Positions 49,273-59,810 of a stretch of DNA of 64,000 nucleotides are shown here, piece after piece. Origin of the DNA: Paramyrothecium sp. XJ0827 (taxonomy: Eukaryota; Ascomycota; Sordariomycetes; Hypocreales; Stachybotryaceae); NCBI GenBank assembly GCA_020881915.1, contig JAJFPB010000006.1, positions 2,604,001-2,668,000 on the forward strand. The letters are read 5' to 3'. Within the stretch, counting starts at the first letter, position 1; the number at the start of each line of letters is the position of its first letter. The notes under the pieces are model-generated. The model saw nothing but the letters and a program-made list of their open reading frames with translations, was not told the DNA's origin and ran no database searches. A program made the translations under genes and the position numbers.

Positions 49273-51792
49273 CTATGGTGATTCGCCTTGCTCCGGAAGC
49301 GCCGGTAGTGGCTTTCGTGCTGACGATTGCCGGACAAGAGTTGAACGACTCTGATGGGTAGTCTTGAAATCTATAGACTCTCCCAAGTCAGAAAGCAGGC
49401 TGGGAGATGGCGACGGTGACAGCGGCCGGAAATGAGCGAGATCCCGATCTTCGTTTGCAACCTGTGTAGTGTGCCGATTGCTAGGTGATTCTACAGTACT
49501 TGAAGCCATGTCATGGTCTACTGAATGCGATTGGTATGGTGGCTGCCCTTCTGATTGTGAATCGCGTGGGCTGTCGGTGGCTGTATGGGGTATTGTGATG
49601 CCAGCTCGAAAATCATTGCGTTGCTGTATGGATAAGGAAGCGGAGGATTGGTAGGATATTGAAGCACTGCCCTGATCGGGGATAGGTGTGAAATACGGAA
49701 GGGGAACGCCTCGAGAGAAGATGACAAGAAACAGACAAGAGAGCAAGAGCACTGCCTGCACTATTGCCATTCTTTTCTGAAAGACAACCTCATCAGCCAA
49801 AAGGTTAAGACGGGAACCAAGAGCGAGGATGTCTCTTTCTGATTGTTCTCTATGACTTTCGAGCGCAATGACAGTGGATTGCCAGATTTGATCATATTGT
49901 TCGCGAAGATGGCGGAGGTCAGCAAGAACAGTCTGGTTCAATGCCTCTAAGAACTGTGTCACTTTAAATATTTGCTTCTGCTCTCCTCGCTGCAACGCTT
50001 CCTGCACGTAGCGAGATTGGTCCTCGACATATTTCAACGATAGAGTGAGGTTCGATTCAACCTGCTGCAAGCGCTTGGTGATTGCGTTGAAGAAGTTTTC
50101 TTGAACAGCTACCGTTGCTGCAGCACCGCTGGATCCAACGGTTCGAGGTTTACCACTTGGACCGGACCCTGCCCCTCTGTTGCCTGAGCTATTCGGGTCC
50201 ATGCCCACTTCGCCGGGGGTGGTTGCAGTAGTGCTCGTCCCGTTGACTGATTGGCTCACACGGTTGTCGGCCGAGGGATGAGTAGCGGTTGAAGTGGGAG
50301 CTGGCGATATGTGGGGAGATTCAGCAGAAGGAGGGCCATCTGCTTTGGGCGTGGCAACAGGCCCTGAGGAGGTTCTTGCCCCTTCGATCGAGGTGAAGTT
50401 GCTTCTTCCGACTTGGGTTTCTCCGTTCGCTTGGCTTGAGCTCATGCGCGTGATCTGGCTTCGAGAATGGGTTGGCGATGGTGCCTTACAAGTTCGAAAC
50501 TGATCGTGCAAGAACATTGCAAGATGTTGTGATGAATGATGCGCGAGCTCTTGGGAACCAAGGACGGTGGGATCTGGCTGCAGCTCCGACTCTCGAGAAA
50601 ATGTGTTCTCTGACACGTCATCATCGTCTTGTAGCTGGGGAAGATCCTCAATCAATTGCGGAACTTCCTCGTCCTGGTGAGACGCTTCCCTCCATGAGTC
50701 CAACATCCGAGAGCCATGGACTCGTAGCAATGAGACCGGACAATAGTACTCGTTACCGAAATGGGTAAGGAAGTCGATCCTTATGTACTTGGCCCATATT
50801 ACTGTGTTTTCCACGAGGAATGGCTGGATGTCACGCGAGTTGCGAGCCTCGAAGACGCCAAGTTCATGCCACTTGTCCCCTTTGACGGGATATCGGTCGC
50901 TCACGCTGACTCTGAAATGGCGGATCATGCTTGAAAAAAACTCAAAGTTGGCCAAGACGACAGTATCAACCAAGATATCATCGCTCAGCTCCACTACAAC
51001 GTACTTGGCAGCCGCAGCACACTCAAGGAGCATGTATGAGTCCTTGTTCTCTGCCAAGATGGCCTTTGCGTTCTTCGCCCCAGGGCTAGACTTCAGAACT
51101 GTGGCGCCGGCATCGAATGACGAATAGGAGAAGCGTTCTTTGCATGTTTTGCCCGCATCCTTACTCCGATGACCTGACTTGTGTGTATCAAGGGCGTCTT
51201 TCTCATGATGGGCAACGTTGTGGGGCCTCCCGGATTCTCCTGGCGAGTTCTCATCACCCTGAAGAAAAGCATCGAAGTTAAGGTTGATTTCATCCTCCTC
51301 TCCTAGGCCTGTGTGCCCGGTATCTGGGGGTACTCGCTGATCACCACCACGCTGGCTCGATTTCCGACTCCGTAAGTCCTGCGGGTCTTGACCGCTACGT
51401 CGTAGCATCATCTCCTTCCAATCCTCGAAAGACATGAACGTCGTGGGCGCAGCATCGTTACCGGCGTTCTCGCTATCATTTTGTGTTGTAAAATTCGTCG
51501 GTCGGGCTTCCTCGGGTCGTTTTTGGCCTGAATTAGACACGTCGGCATCTCGAGTGGGTGAAGCGCTTGAATTTCCTGCTCCTGTCCTGGAGCTGGTCCA
51601 AGAACTCGTCAGGCAAGATTGAGGGAGCGTGTGAGTGATGTAATTGATCGTGCGCGCTGGGCAAACTGTAACACTTGGCGCTGTAGCGCTGATATTGGAG
51701 TTACTGCCGGTTGTGCCACTGCTGAGGTCTGCCTCAACAGACCACCCTAAAGTGAGCAGGGCTGCCGTAATGCAATCACGTAGTCGCCTCAT
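49273..51792 (-). CDS. SLP1: SUN-like domain ER membrane protein (SLP1 family)
   Basis: Member of the SLP1 (SUN-like protein) family; in yeast Slp1 acts with Emp65 in the ER to protect soluble luminal proteins. One exon, 839 aa. Residues 1-22 form a signal peptide (MRRLRDCITAALLTLGWSVEA). The SUN-like domain runs from about residue 210 to 365: RFSYSSFDAGATVLKSS, AILAENKDSYMLLECAA, FVVELSDDI-like block, FEFFSSMIRHFRVSVSDRYP, YIRIDFLTHFGNEYYCPVSLLRVHGSRMLDSW. A Ser/Thr/Pro-rich stretch and a coiled coil (about 565-665) lead to a membrane segment (AVLLLSCLFLVIF). It is the last gene before the AT-rich block, with normal codon use. Confidence 0.9.
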   Translation of the reverse strand: MRRLRDCITAALLTLGWSVEADLSSGTTGSNSNISATAPSVTVCPARTINYITHTLPQSCLTSSWTSSRTGAGNSSASPTRDADVSNSGQKRPEEARPTNFTTQNDSENAGNDAAPTTFMSFEDWKEMMLRRSGQDPQDLRSRKSSQRGGDQRVPPDTGHTGLGEEDEINLNFDAFLQGDENSPGESGRPHNVAHHEKDALDTHKSGHRSKDAGKTCKERFSYSSFDAGATVLKSSPGAKNAKAILAENKDSYMLLECAAAAKYVVVELSDDILVDTVVLANFEFFSSMIRHFRVSVSDRYPVKGDKWHELGVFEARNSRDIQPFLVENTVIWAKYIRIDFLTHFGNEYYCPVSLLRVHGSRMLDSWREASHQDEEVPQLIEDLPQLQDDDDVSENTFSRESELQPDPTVLGSQELAHHSSQHLAMFLHDQFRTCKAPSPTHSRSQITRMSSSQANGETQVGRSNFTSIEGARTSSGPVATPKADGPPSAESPHISPAPTSTATHPSADNRVSQSVNGTSTTATTPGEVGMDPNSSGNRGAGSGPSGKPRTVGSSGAAATVAVQENFFNAITKRLQQVESNLTLSLKYVEDQSRYVQEALQRGEQKQIFKVTQFLEALNQTVLADLRHLREQYDQIWQSTVIALESHREQSERDILALGSRLNLLADEVVFQKRMAIVQAVLLLSCLFLVIFSRGVPLPYFTPIPDQGSASISYQSSASLSIQQRNDFRAGITIPHTATDSPRDSQSEGQPPYQSHSVDHDMASSTVESPSNRHTTQVANEDRDLAHFRPLSPSPSPSLLSDLGESIDFKTTHQSRSTLVRQSSARKPLPALPEQGESP

Positions 51793-52052
51793 CCCTTGCG
51801 TATTGCGGGATCAGACATAGATAACATATGTCTGTGCCTTGCTGAAGGATCAATCATATCGAAAATTGCCGGAGATGCGGTGTTGGACTTCACGCATGGT
51901 TATCGGCATCTCTGTTGGTTGACTTGTGGTAGTTGAAGCTAGAACCCGCTGCTTTTGGGACTAGAAGTAAGCATCTACTCATGTGACCCACACCTTCTGG
52001 TTACTTTTCCTGTGGAGGCTACTATAGTTATAGTTTCTAGAAGATACTTTTG

Positions 52053-52349
52053 TATTTATTATATTTATTATATTTATTATATTTATTATATTTATTATAT
52101 TTATTATATTTATTATATTTATTATATTTATTATATTTATTATATTTATTATATTTATTATATTTATTATATTTATTATATTTATTATATTTATTATATT
52201 TATTATATTTATTATATTTATTATATTTATTATATTTATTATATTTATTATATTTATTATATTTATTATATTTATTATATTTATTATATTTATTATATTT
52301 ATTATATTTATTATATTTATTATATTTATTATATTTATTATATTTATTA
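52053..52349. repeat. Minisatellite, 33 perfect copies of TATTTATTA
   Basis: A 9-bp unit repeats without visible error for 297 bases. It lies about 260 bases upstream of the SLP1 start and exactly at the change from genic to AT-rich DNA. The reading frames through it (Tyr-Leu-Leu or Tyr-Ile-Tyr runs) are by-products, not genes. The short spacer 51793-52052 has ordinary base composition. Confidence 0.95.
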
Positions 52350-52357
52350 ATAATAAA

Positions 52358-53330
52358 TATAATATATTATAAGTACTTATAAGACTTAAATTATTTATTT
52401 TACTATATATATAGGAACTTAATAGAGCTATTAAGATATTACTATATTACTCAGGTCTCATAGCTATAGCTATAGTAATACTAGTAGTAGAGCTAAAGTT
52501 AAGTTCTATAGTAATATATATTATCTGGCCTTAATAAACTTAAATTAAATTATAGTAATAAAGTTATTTACTTAAAGAATAGTAATATAAAAATCTACTT
52601 ATATTCTACCTTATTATAATTAAAGTCTCTATTTATTACTAATACTAATAATAGAAGAGCTACTTACTTATATAAAGCTATTAGTTTCTACTTCCTCTAA
52701 TTAGTAGTAGAACTATAGATTTATATTAATAACTAATTTTAAGATATTTCTTAAGAAACTAGAATCTATATTAAAGTCTATAAATAAGAACCCTTAAGAA
52801 TTATAAAAATTATTTCTATATACTAATTAAATTAAAAAAATAAATTATAGCTAAAAGAGATATTAAAATAATTTAATTATTAATAAGATCTAATAATTAA
52901 AGAAAAGTACTATTAATTTAATTAAGAATTAGATACTAAATTATATTTAAAATATAATTAATTAATATAAAAAAAAATTAAATAGATTTCTTAAGAAAAA
53001 ATTTAATAAATAAAATAAAAGATTTAAAATAAAAAATTTAAAGCTCTTATTATTATAAAAAATAATTTAATATATTTAATTTATTTTAATTAATAATATT
53101 TATTTCTTAAAATATTATAAAATTAGTTATTTTATTTAATTTTATTTATAGCTATAAAAATAAATAAATAAATTATTATATAATAAAATATATTATTTAA
53201 TATAAGTTTATATAAGTTACTAATATATATATATAATAAGTATAATAATATAATAAGTATAATAAAAATCTTAATTTTTAAAATAAGAATTTTAATTAAA
53301 ATACTATAAATTATTTAATTAATTAAAACT
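52358..53330. repeat. Repeat family B, copy 1
   Basis: First of four related copies. It opens with a TATTATAAGTACTTATAAG stretch and later has landmark words GGAACTTAATAGAGC, AGCTATAGTAATACTAG and AATAAGAACCCTTAAGAA. It carries no insertion at the place where copy 3 holds a hAT miniature element (single CTAGAATC at 52759-52766). Boundaries are approximate. The ancestral element class could not be told because mutation destroyed coding sense. Confidence 0.65.
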
Positions 53331-55029
53331 AATTATTATACTCTTTCTTAAAGATCTCTACTTTTATTTTATATATTTATATATTATAGCTAGGCTTATT
53401 ATATATACTATATTATTACTAAATTAATTACCTTAATTTTTTTTACTTATTTTATTTAGTAATTTAATTACTACCTATATATCTATATTTATTTAATTAA
53501 TTAATATCTAGTTTTTTTCTATAATTATTATTTCTTTATTATATAAATATTTCTTTTTTTTTCTTTAGTACTAACTTAGTATTTTATTTATTTCTTAAAG
53601 ATTATAGATCTTAGTTTTTAGTAATATTATTTTATATTAATTTATAAGTAAATTCTTAAAAAATAAATTTAAGATCTTAATAATTAATATTAAAAAGCTA
53701 CTTTTATATCTTTTAATTTATTTTTTATATATATTTAAATTAAGATTTTATTTTCTTAATTATTTTTAAAATCCTTAAAATCTAAGAAATAAATAACTTA
53801 GGTTTATTAATAATAAATATTAGAGTTTATAATTAAATTTTAAATTTTAAAATTATATAATTTATATTTAAAGAAATAAATTTAGTACTCTTAAAGTCTT
53901 CTTAAATATTTAATTTAATTATAGTAATTTAATATATAATATAAAAAAATATTATTTTAAAAATATATATTATAAAGTATTTAATTAAATACTTTATTTT
54001 TAATTATAAATCTTCTTAAGTAATTTAAAGTAATTTATATTTAATAACTAAAGTAAATAAAATAAATTAACTAATATATAAAATATAATAAATTTTTTTT
54101 TATAAAAATCCTTAAAAATAATAAAATAATAGCTTTTATATTTATTAAGAATAAAAAATAATGAAAACTATTTAATTAATTAATTATATATTAATTAAAG
54201 TACTTTAATTACTTAAGATTAATTTTATTTAATTTAATTATTTTTAGTAATTATAATAGCCTAATTAATTAAAAATTACTTTTATAATATTAATTTAAGA
54301 AATAATATTAATTTATAATAATAATAAATAATAATAATATTTATATTTTAGTATTAATTAATTTAATTATTATAATTTATTTATAGTTTTTAAATTAAAT
54401 TTTTAAGGATTTATATATATATTTTATATTTATAATAATTATATTACTTATAATAATATTTATTATAAAACTAATTTTATTAAAATTATATTAATTATTT
54501 AATTTAATATTATATTTTATAATTATATTCTTTATAAATAAGAACTATATATTTATTATAATTAAATCTTTATATTTAGTTCTTTAGTAATTATATTTAT
54601 AAAAAATATATTTTAAGCTATAATTATTACTTAATAAAATTTAAGATCTAATATAATTTAATAAAAGATATTTTTTATTTAATAAGTAATTAATTAGCTA
54701 TATCTTTAATATTATAAAGCTAGAAAAAAAATCCTTATAAATTTAAATTAAGAATATATTAAATTATTATTTATTTCTTAAGATTAAATAGTTTATATAA
54801 ATTAGATATAGTATTATATTAAGAAGTTATTTCTTTTTACTAATAATATAAAATATAGTAAGGTACTTAGTAAATAGTTATAGTATATTATAAACTTAAT
54901 TTTAGGTCTTTTTAAAGGGCCTAAAAAGTAAGATTAAAATTAATTTAATTAATTAAGTTTAATATAGCTAATTATAGTAAATTATTTAATTAATTAATTA
55001 AGATATAAAATAAGGGACTTTTATTATAC
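53331..55029. other. AT-rich stretch without assignable feature
   Basis: About 1.7 kb of highly AT-rich sequence with almost no open frame. Probably further repeat relics too mutated to class. No gene, RNA or terminal repeat was recognised. Confidence 0.4.
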
Positions 55030-55180
55030 TTATTATATTATTATACTTATTATATATATATATTATAGTAAAGTTATTTACTTAAAGAATAGTAATATAA
55101 AAATCTACTTATGCCCTACTACCTTATTATAGCTAAAATCTCTATTATTACTAATACTAATACTAGAAGAGCTACTTAAT

Positions 55181-55313
55181 TAGGCTTAGGAAGATTAGTT
55201 AATTAATTTTTAGTTAACTAACTAATAACTAACTAACTAAAAATTAGTTAACTAGAAATTAGTTAACTAAAAATTAGTTATTAGTTAATTAGTTAACTAG
55301 TTTCCTAAGCCTA
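55181..55313. mobile_element. hAT-type miniature element E1 (133 bp)
   Basis: Ends are inverted: TAGGCTTAGGAAGATTAGTT on the left, and the right end read in reverse is TAGGCTTAGGAAACTAGTT. These equal the family end CAGGCTTGGGAA after C-to-T/G-to-A change. The interior is repeated (T)AGTTAACTA. The flanking octamers TACTTAAT (55173-55180) and TATCTAAC (55314-55321) differ only by C/T exchanges at three positions, compatible with a mutated 8-bp target duplication. Confidence 0.75.
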
Positions 55314-55324
55314 TATCTAACTAA

Positions 55325-55604
55325 CAGGCTTGGGAAATTAGTTAACTAATTTTTAGTTATTTACTAGTTATTTAGAATAACTAAAACTTAGTTAATTAAT
55401 TTTATTATATATATATAGCTATATAATAGATTCCTTTATATATATAGATATAATATATAGCTTATAATAAAGGTATTAATTCTAGTATATATAAAGATAA
55501 TAATATAAATAATATTATATAAGCTTATATATATATATAAGAGCTTTTAAAAAGTTACTAAAAATAAATAACTAATTTTTAGTTAACTAATCTTCCTAAG
55601 CCTA
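55325..55604. mobile_element. hAT-type miniature element E2 (280 bp)
   Basis: Left end CAGGCTTGGGAAATTAGTT; right end in reverse TAGGCTTAGGAAGATTAGTT. Perfect 8-bp target duplication CTAACTAA at 55317-55324 and 55605-55612. The left duplication overlaps the right one of E1, so the two inserted within 11 bases of each other. The middle is (TA)-rich and non-coding. Confidence 0.88.
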
Positions 55605-56062
55605 CTAACTAATAACTAATCCTTAAGATACTCTAATAGTTATTAATTAATCTTTAAAGCCTATAAGTAAGGACCCTTAAAGACTATAAGTACTATTTTT
55701 ATATACTAATTAAATTAGAAACTTAAGTTATAGCTAAGGGAGATATTAAAAATAACTTAATTATTAGTAAGATCTAGTAACTAAAGAAAAGTACTATAGA
55801 TCTAATTAAAAAATAGAAATTAAATTATATCTAAGATATAGCTAATTAATATAAAAAAAGAAGCCTAATAAGGCTTAGAGGAAGATAGTTAAGAGTATAA
55901 AGAAGAGATTAGAAAAGATATAAGACTAGATACTAGAGTTAGAATATTAGGCTAGAGTCCCTAAAGCTCTTACTATTATAGGAGATAATTAAGTAAATTT
56001 AACTTATTTTAATTAATAATATTAAATTCTTATTATATAATAATATATATTATCTAATATAA

Positions 56063-56480
56063 GTCTATATAAGCTATTATAGTAATTAAGCTAATTATAT
56101 AACCTATTATATAACCTTAGTAATAGTAATAATAATAGGTCTTTTATTCTTAGTACCTAGGAGAATTTTCTTTAATTATAACTTAATTTTCTATATATTT
56201 AAGATTTAATAAATATTAAGAAATAATTTTATAATTCTAAAAGATTCTTATTTATAAATTTAAATATAGACTTTAGTTTATTAAAAATATCTTAAGAATA
56301 AATTATTATACTAAATCTCTTTTATTATTAATATTAGTAATAAATTAAGATTTTAATTATAATAAAGAAAATAATTTTTCTAAATACTAAGAATAAAAGA
56401 TCTATTATTATTATTATTACTAAGATTATATAATAGATTATATAATTAATTTAATTACTATAATAGTTTATATAGATTTA
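56063..56480. repeat. Inverted repeat of AT-rich sequence
   Basis: The arm at about 56063-56195 (TCTATATAAGC ... GGTCTTTTATTCTTAGTAC) reappears inverted and mutated at about 56345-56480 (CTAAGAATAAAAGATCTATT ... AGTTTATATAGA). The arms flank about 150 bases. A third, inverted-orientation version is near 57790-57890. They look like two family B copies meeting end to end. Confidence 0.65.
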
Positions 56481-56617
56481 ATAAGAAATTTATTAAAATA
56501 ATCTAAATTTAAGAATATTAATATAAATATAAATATAATAAAAATAATTTAATAAAAAGATTTAATATCTAGGATTTTAAATATAATAATAATAAAATTA
56601 ATAATAAAGGGATTTAT

Positions 56618-57165
56618 AATATAATATATTATAAGTACTTATAAGACTTAAGTTATTTATTTTAATAAGAACTTAATAAAGCAATTAATATATTCCTATA
56701 TTACTAAGGTATCTTTATTAAATATACCTAAATAAATCTTATAGTTATAGCTATAATAATATTAGGTTCTATAATAATATATATTATTTATTCTTAGTAA
56801 AGTTAAATTAAATTAAAGAATATTAATATAAAAATCTACTTATTTTTCTACTTATTATAATTAAAATCTCTATTTATTACTAAGATTAATAATAAAAGAG
56901 CTACTTAATTTATAATAATTAATCCTAAAGATATTTCTTAAGAAACTAAAATCTAGGCTTAAGAAACTAATTAATTAATTAACTAATAACTAATTTTTAG
57001 TTAATTAATTTCTAATTAACTAAACATTAGTTAATTAGTTTTTTTATAAATATATTACTTAAATATATAAATAAATTATATATATATAATTTACTTATAA
57101 AATAGAATATAAAAATATAATCTATAAATAGAATCTAATATTAGATTTATATCTATTATAATAAA

Positions 57166-57196
<31 letters not shown>

Positions 57197-57930
57197 TCCT
57201 TTATTAACTTAAATTAGTTAACTAATTCTAATTAATTTTTAGTTAACTAATTTCTAGTTATAACTAATTTCTAGTTAATTAATTTTTAGTTAGTTAACTA
57301 GAAATTAATTAACTAATCTTCCTAAGCCTACTAAAATCTACTTTAAAGCCTATAAATAAGAACCCTTAAAAATTATTAGCTTTTAAATTATTTCTATATA
57401 TTAACTAAATTAATATATAGAAGCCTAAATTATAATTAAAATAAATATTAAAAATAAATAAATTATTAATAAGATCTAATATTTAAAAAGAAGTACTATA
57501 AATTTAATTAAGAAATAAGAACTAAATTATATTTAAAATATAGCAATTAATTTTAAAATAATAAATCTAATAGAATTAATAAAAGATATTTAAGAGCTTA
57601 AATAAGAAATTAAATTAGAGATTAAATTAGAGATTAAATTAGAGATTTAAAAAGATATAAAATAAAGTTCTTAAAGCTTTTATTATTATAGAAAATAAAT
57701 AAATAAATCTTACTTATTTTAATTAATAATATTTATTTCTTAAGAAACTTATTATAAAATTAGATATATTACCTAATTTTTTCTCCTAAGTACTAAGAAT
57801 AAAAGACCTATTATTACTACTATTATAGAAATTACATAATAGATTATATAATTAAGTTAATTACTATAGTAGCTTATATAGATTTATATTAAATAATATA
57901 TATTATTATATAATAAGGAGTTTATTTATT
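56618..57930. repeat. Repeat family B, copy 3 (interrupted by element E3)
   Basis: Starts with the same TATTATAAGTACTTATAAG stretch as copy 1 and follows it through GAGCTACTTAATT, then after E3 resumes at CTTTAAAGCCTATAAATAAG. Strongly AT-biased. Boundaries approximate. Confidence 0.65.
56954..57330. mobile_element. hAT-type miniature element E3 (377 bp)
   Basis: Left end TAGGCTTAAGAAACTAATT, right end in reverse TAGGCTTAGGAAGATTAATT; perfect 8-bp target duplication CTAAAATC at 56946-56953 and 57331-57338. Copy 1 of family B has the matching empty site, one CTAGAATC at 52759-52766. The centre includes a (TA)n run near 57173-57196. Confidence 0.9.
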
Positions 57931-58259
57931 TTTATAATTATAAGTAAAATTAAGTAAAATAACTAATTTTATAATATTTTGGAAAATAAATATTATTAAT
58001 TAAAATAAAATAAATTTATTTAATTATTTTTTATAATAATAAGAACTTTAATTTAATTTTTTAATTTTTTTTTAAATCTTTTATTTTATTTATTAAATTT
58101 CTTCTTAAGAGATCTATTTAATTTCTTTTTTTATTAAGAAATTTATTATAATAACCTAAATTTAAGAATTTTAAATAGAGACTAAAATATAATAAAAATA
58201 ATTTAATAGGAAGATCTAATACCTAGAACCTTAAATATAGTAATAATAAAGTTAATAAT
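57931..58259. other. AT-rich stretch between family B copies
   Basis: About 330 bases, partly an inverted relic of family B (AAATAAATATTATTAATTAAA region). No gene recognised. Confidence 0.4.
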
Positions 58260-58577
58260 AAAGATATCTATAATATAATATACTATAGGTACTTATAAGG
58301 CTTAAGCTATATAGGAACTTAATAGAGCCATTAAGATATTACTATACTACTGTCTATACTAAATAAACCTTATAGCTATAGCTATAGTAATACTAGTAGT
58401 AAAGCTAAAGTTAATATAAGTTCTATAGTAATATATATTACCTAGCCTTAATAAAGTTAAATTAAACTACTGCAGTAAAGTTATTTAAAGGATAGTAGTA
58501 TAAAAATCTACTTATGCCCTTATTATAGCCAAAATCTCTATTTATTACTAATACTAATACCAGAAGAGACCTATAAT
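58260..58577. repeat. Repeat family B, copy 4 (truncated)
   Basis: Begins with TAATATACTATAGGTACTTA and follows copy 1 to CCAGAAGAGACCTATAAT, where the hAT left end begins. It keeps more C (TATGCCC, TAGCCAAAATC) than copies 1-3, so it is less mutated. Confidence 0.65.
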
Positions 58578-58796
58578 CAGGCTTGGGAAGGTTAATTAAC
58601 CAAATCTAGGTTAACTAAAAATAAATCAGGTTAACCAATAATTAGTTAACCAAAAATAGGTTAAACTAAAAATAGGTTAACTTATTTTTGGTTAACCTAT
58701 CTTTGGTTAACCTATATTTGGTTATTATATATATATATATATATATATTAAATATCTTTATAAATACTATTTATAATTATAATATATATAATATTA

Positions 58797-58829
<33 letters not shown>

Positions 58830-58833
<4 letters not shown>

Positions 58834-59310
58834 CTATATAGAGTGCTTTTAAAATTAGATAATTCCTTAAGCTCTAATTTACTTTAAACTACACTTTAGG
58901 TTAAATACCTATATAACTAGCTATAGATAATGTATATAGATCTATAATTATTTATATAATATATATAATATTTTCTATTATATATATATATATATTATAT
59001 AGCTATATATAGCACTTTTGAAATTAGATAATTCCTTAAGCTCTAATTTGCTTTAAACTATACTTTAGTTTAAATAGCTATATAACTAGCTATAGAAAAT
59101 ATATATAGATCTACAAATATTTATATAAATCCTATATATAATTATAATATATATAATATATTCTAATATATATATATATATATAATATAACTATATATAG
59201 TACTTTTAAAATTAGATAATTCCTTAAGCTCTAATTCGCTCTAAATTATACTTTAGTTTAAATAGCTATATAATTAGCTAATATTTTAGCTATAAATATA
59301 TAAAAATCTA
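58830..59310. repeat. Left subterminal repeats of the hAT element, three direct copies
   Basis: Units at about 58830-58960, 58995-59130 and 59185-59310 share AATTCCTTAAGCTCTAATT, then a TTTAAACTA/TTTAG stretch and CTATATAACTAGCTATAG. They are separated by (TA)n runs. The same unit is found inverted at the other end of the element. Confidence 0.85.
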
Positions 59311-59810
59311 TATAGATATATTTAAAAATAAAGCTCTATAAATATATATAATTTCCTAATTAGGAAAAAATCTACATTCGGCCAATATCCGGCTTTAGCT
59401 ACATAACTAGCTACATTTACTATAGGGACTTTTATTAGTGCCCGCATTAGCTATAATAACTATAAGACCTACTATAGGATAATTCTAAATTCCTTATTAA
59501 TGCTAAGGCAGCTAAAAATGCTAGTAGATAAAATAGGAAGGAATTAATTTCTAATACTTAGAAATAGGAAATCTTTAATTCTAGAAGAGAAAAGAATTCC
59601 TAGGAAATAGTAGGAAGAAGATTTCTATAAAGGAAGACTTAATTCCTCTCTAAAAATCCTATTCTTCTTTACCAAGCAACTATCTATTACTCTACTACTA
59701 TCTATCTATTATAACTACCCTATTTTTATATATATCTATTATATATATATATATTCAATATATCTAACTATTCAGATAACCTTTAATCTATTAGTGGCTC
59801 TGAGGCCTCT

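Larger units (their letters stand above)
55030..56140. repeat. Repeat family B, copy 2 (interrupted by two hAT miniature elements)
   Basis: Shares with copy 1 the run from TTATTTACTTAAAGAATAG through GAAGAGCTACTTA, then after the two inserts CTTTAAAGCCTATAAGTAAGG, AGATCTAGTAACTAAAG and onward. Its 5' part is missing or replaced. Boundaries approximate. Confidence 0.65.

Noticed and set aside
1..52000. tRNA genes
   Set aside because: I looked for B-box type GGTTCGANTCC with a matching A box and acceptor stem and found no convincing candidate.
51955..52382. Open frames of repeated Tyr-Leu-Leu or Tyr-Ile-Tyr
   Set aside because: They are translations of the 9-bp tandem repeat; no start context or domain.
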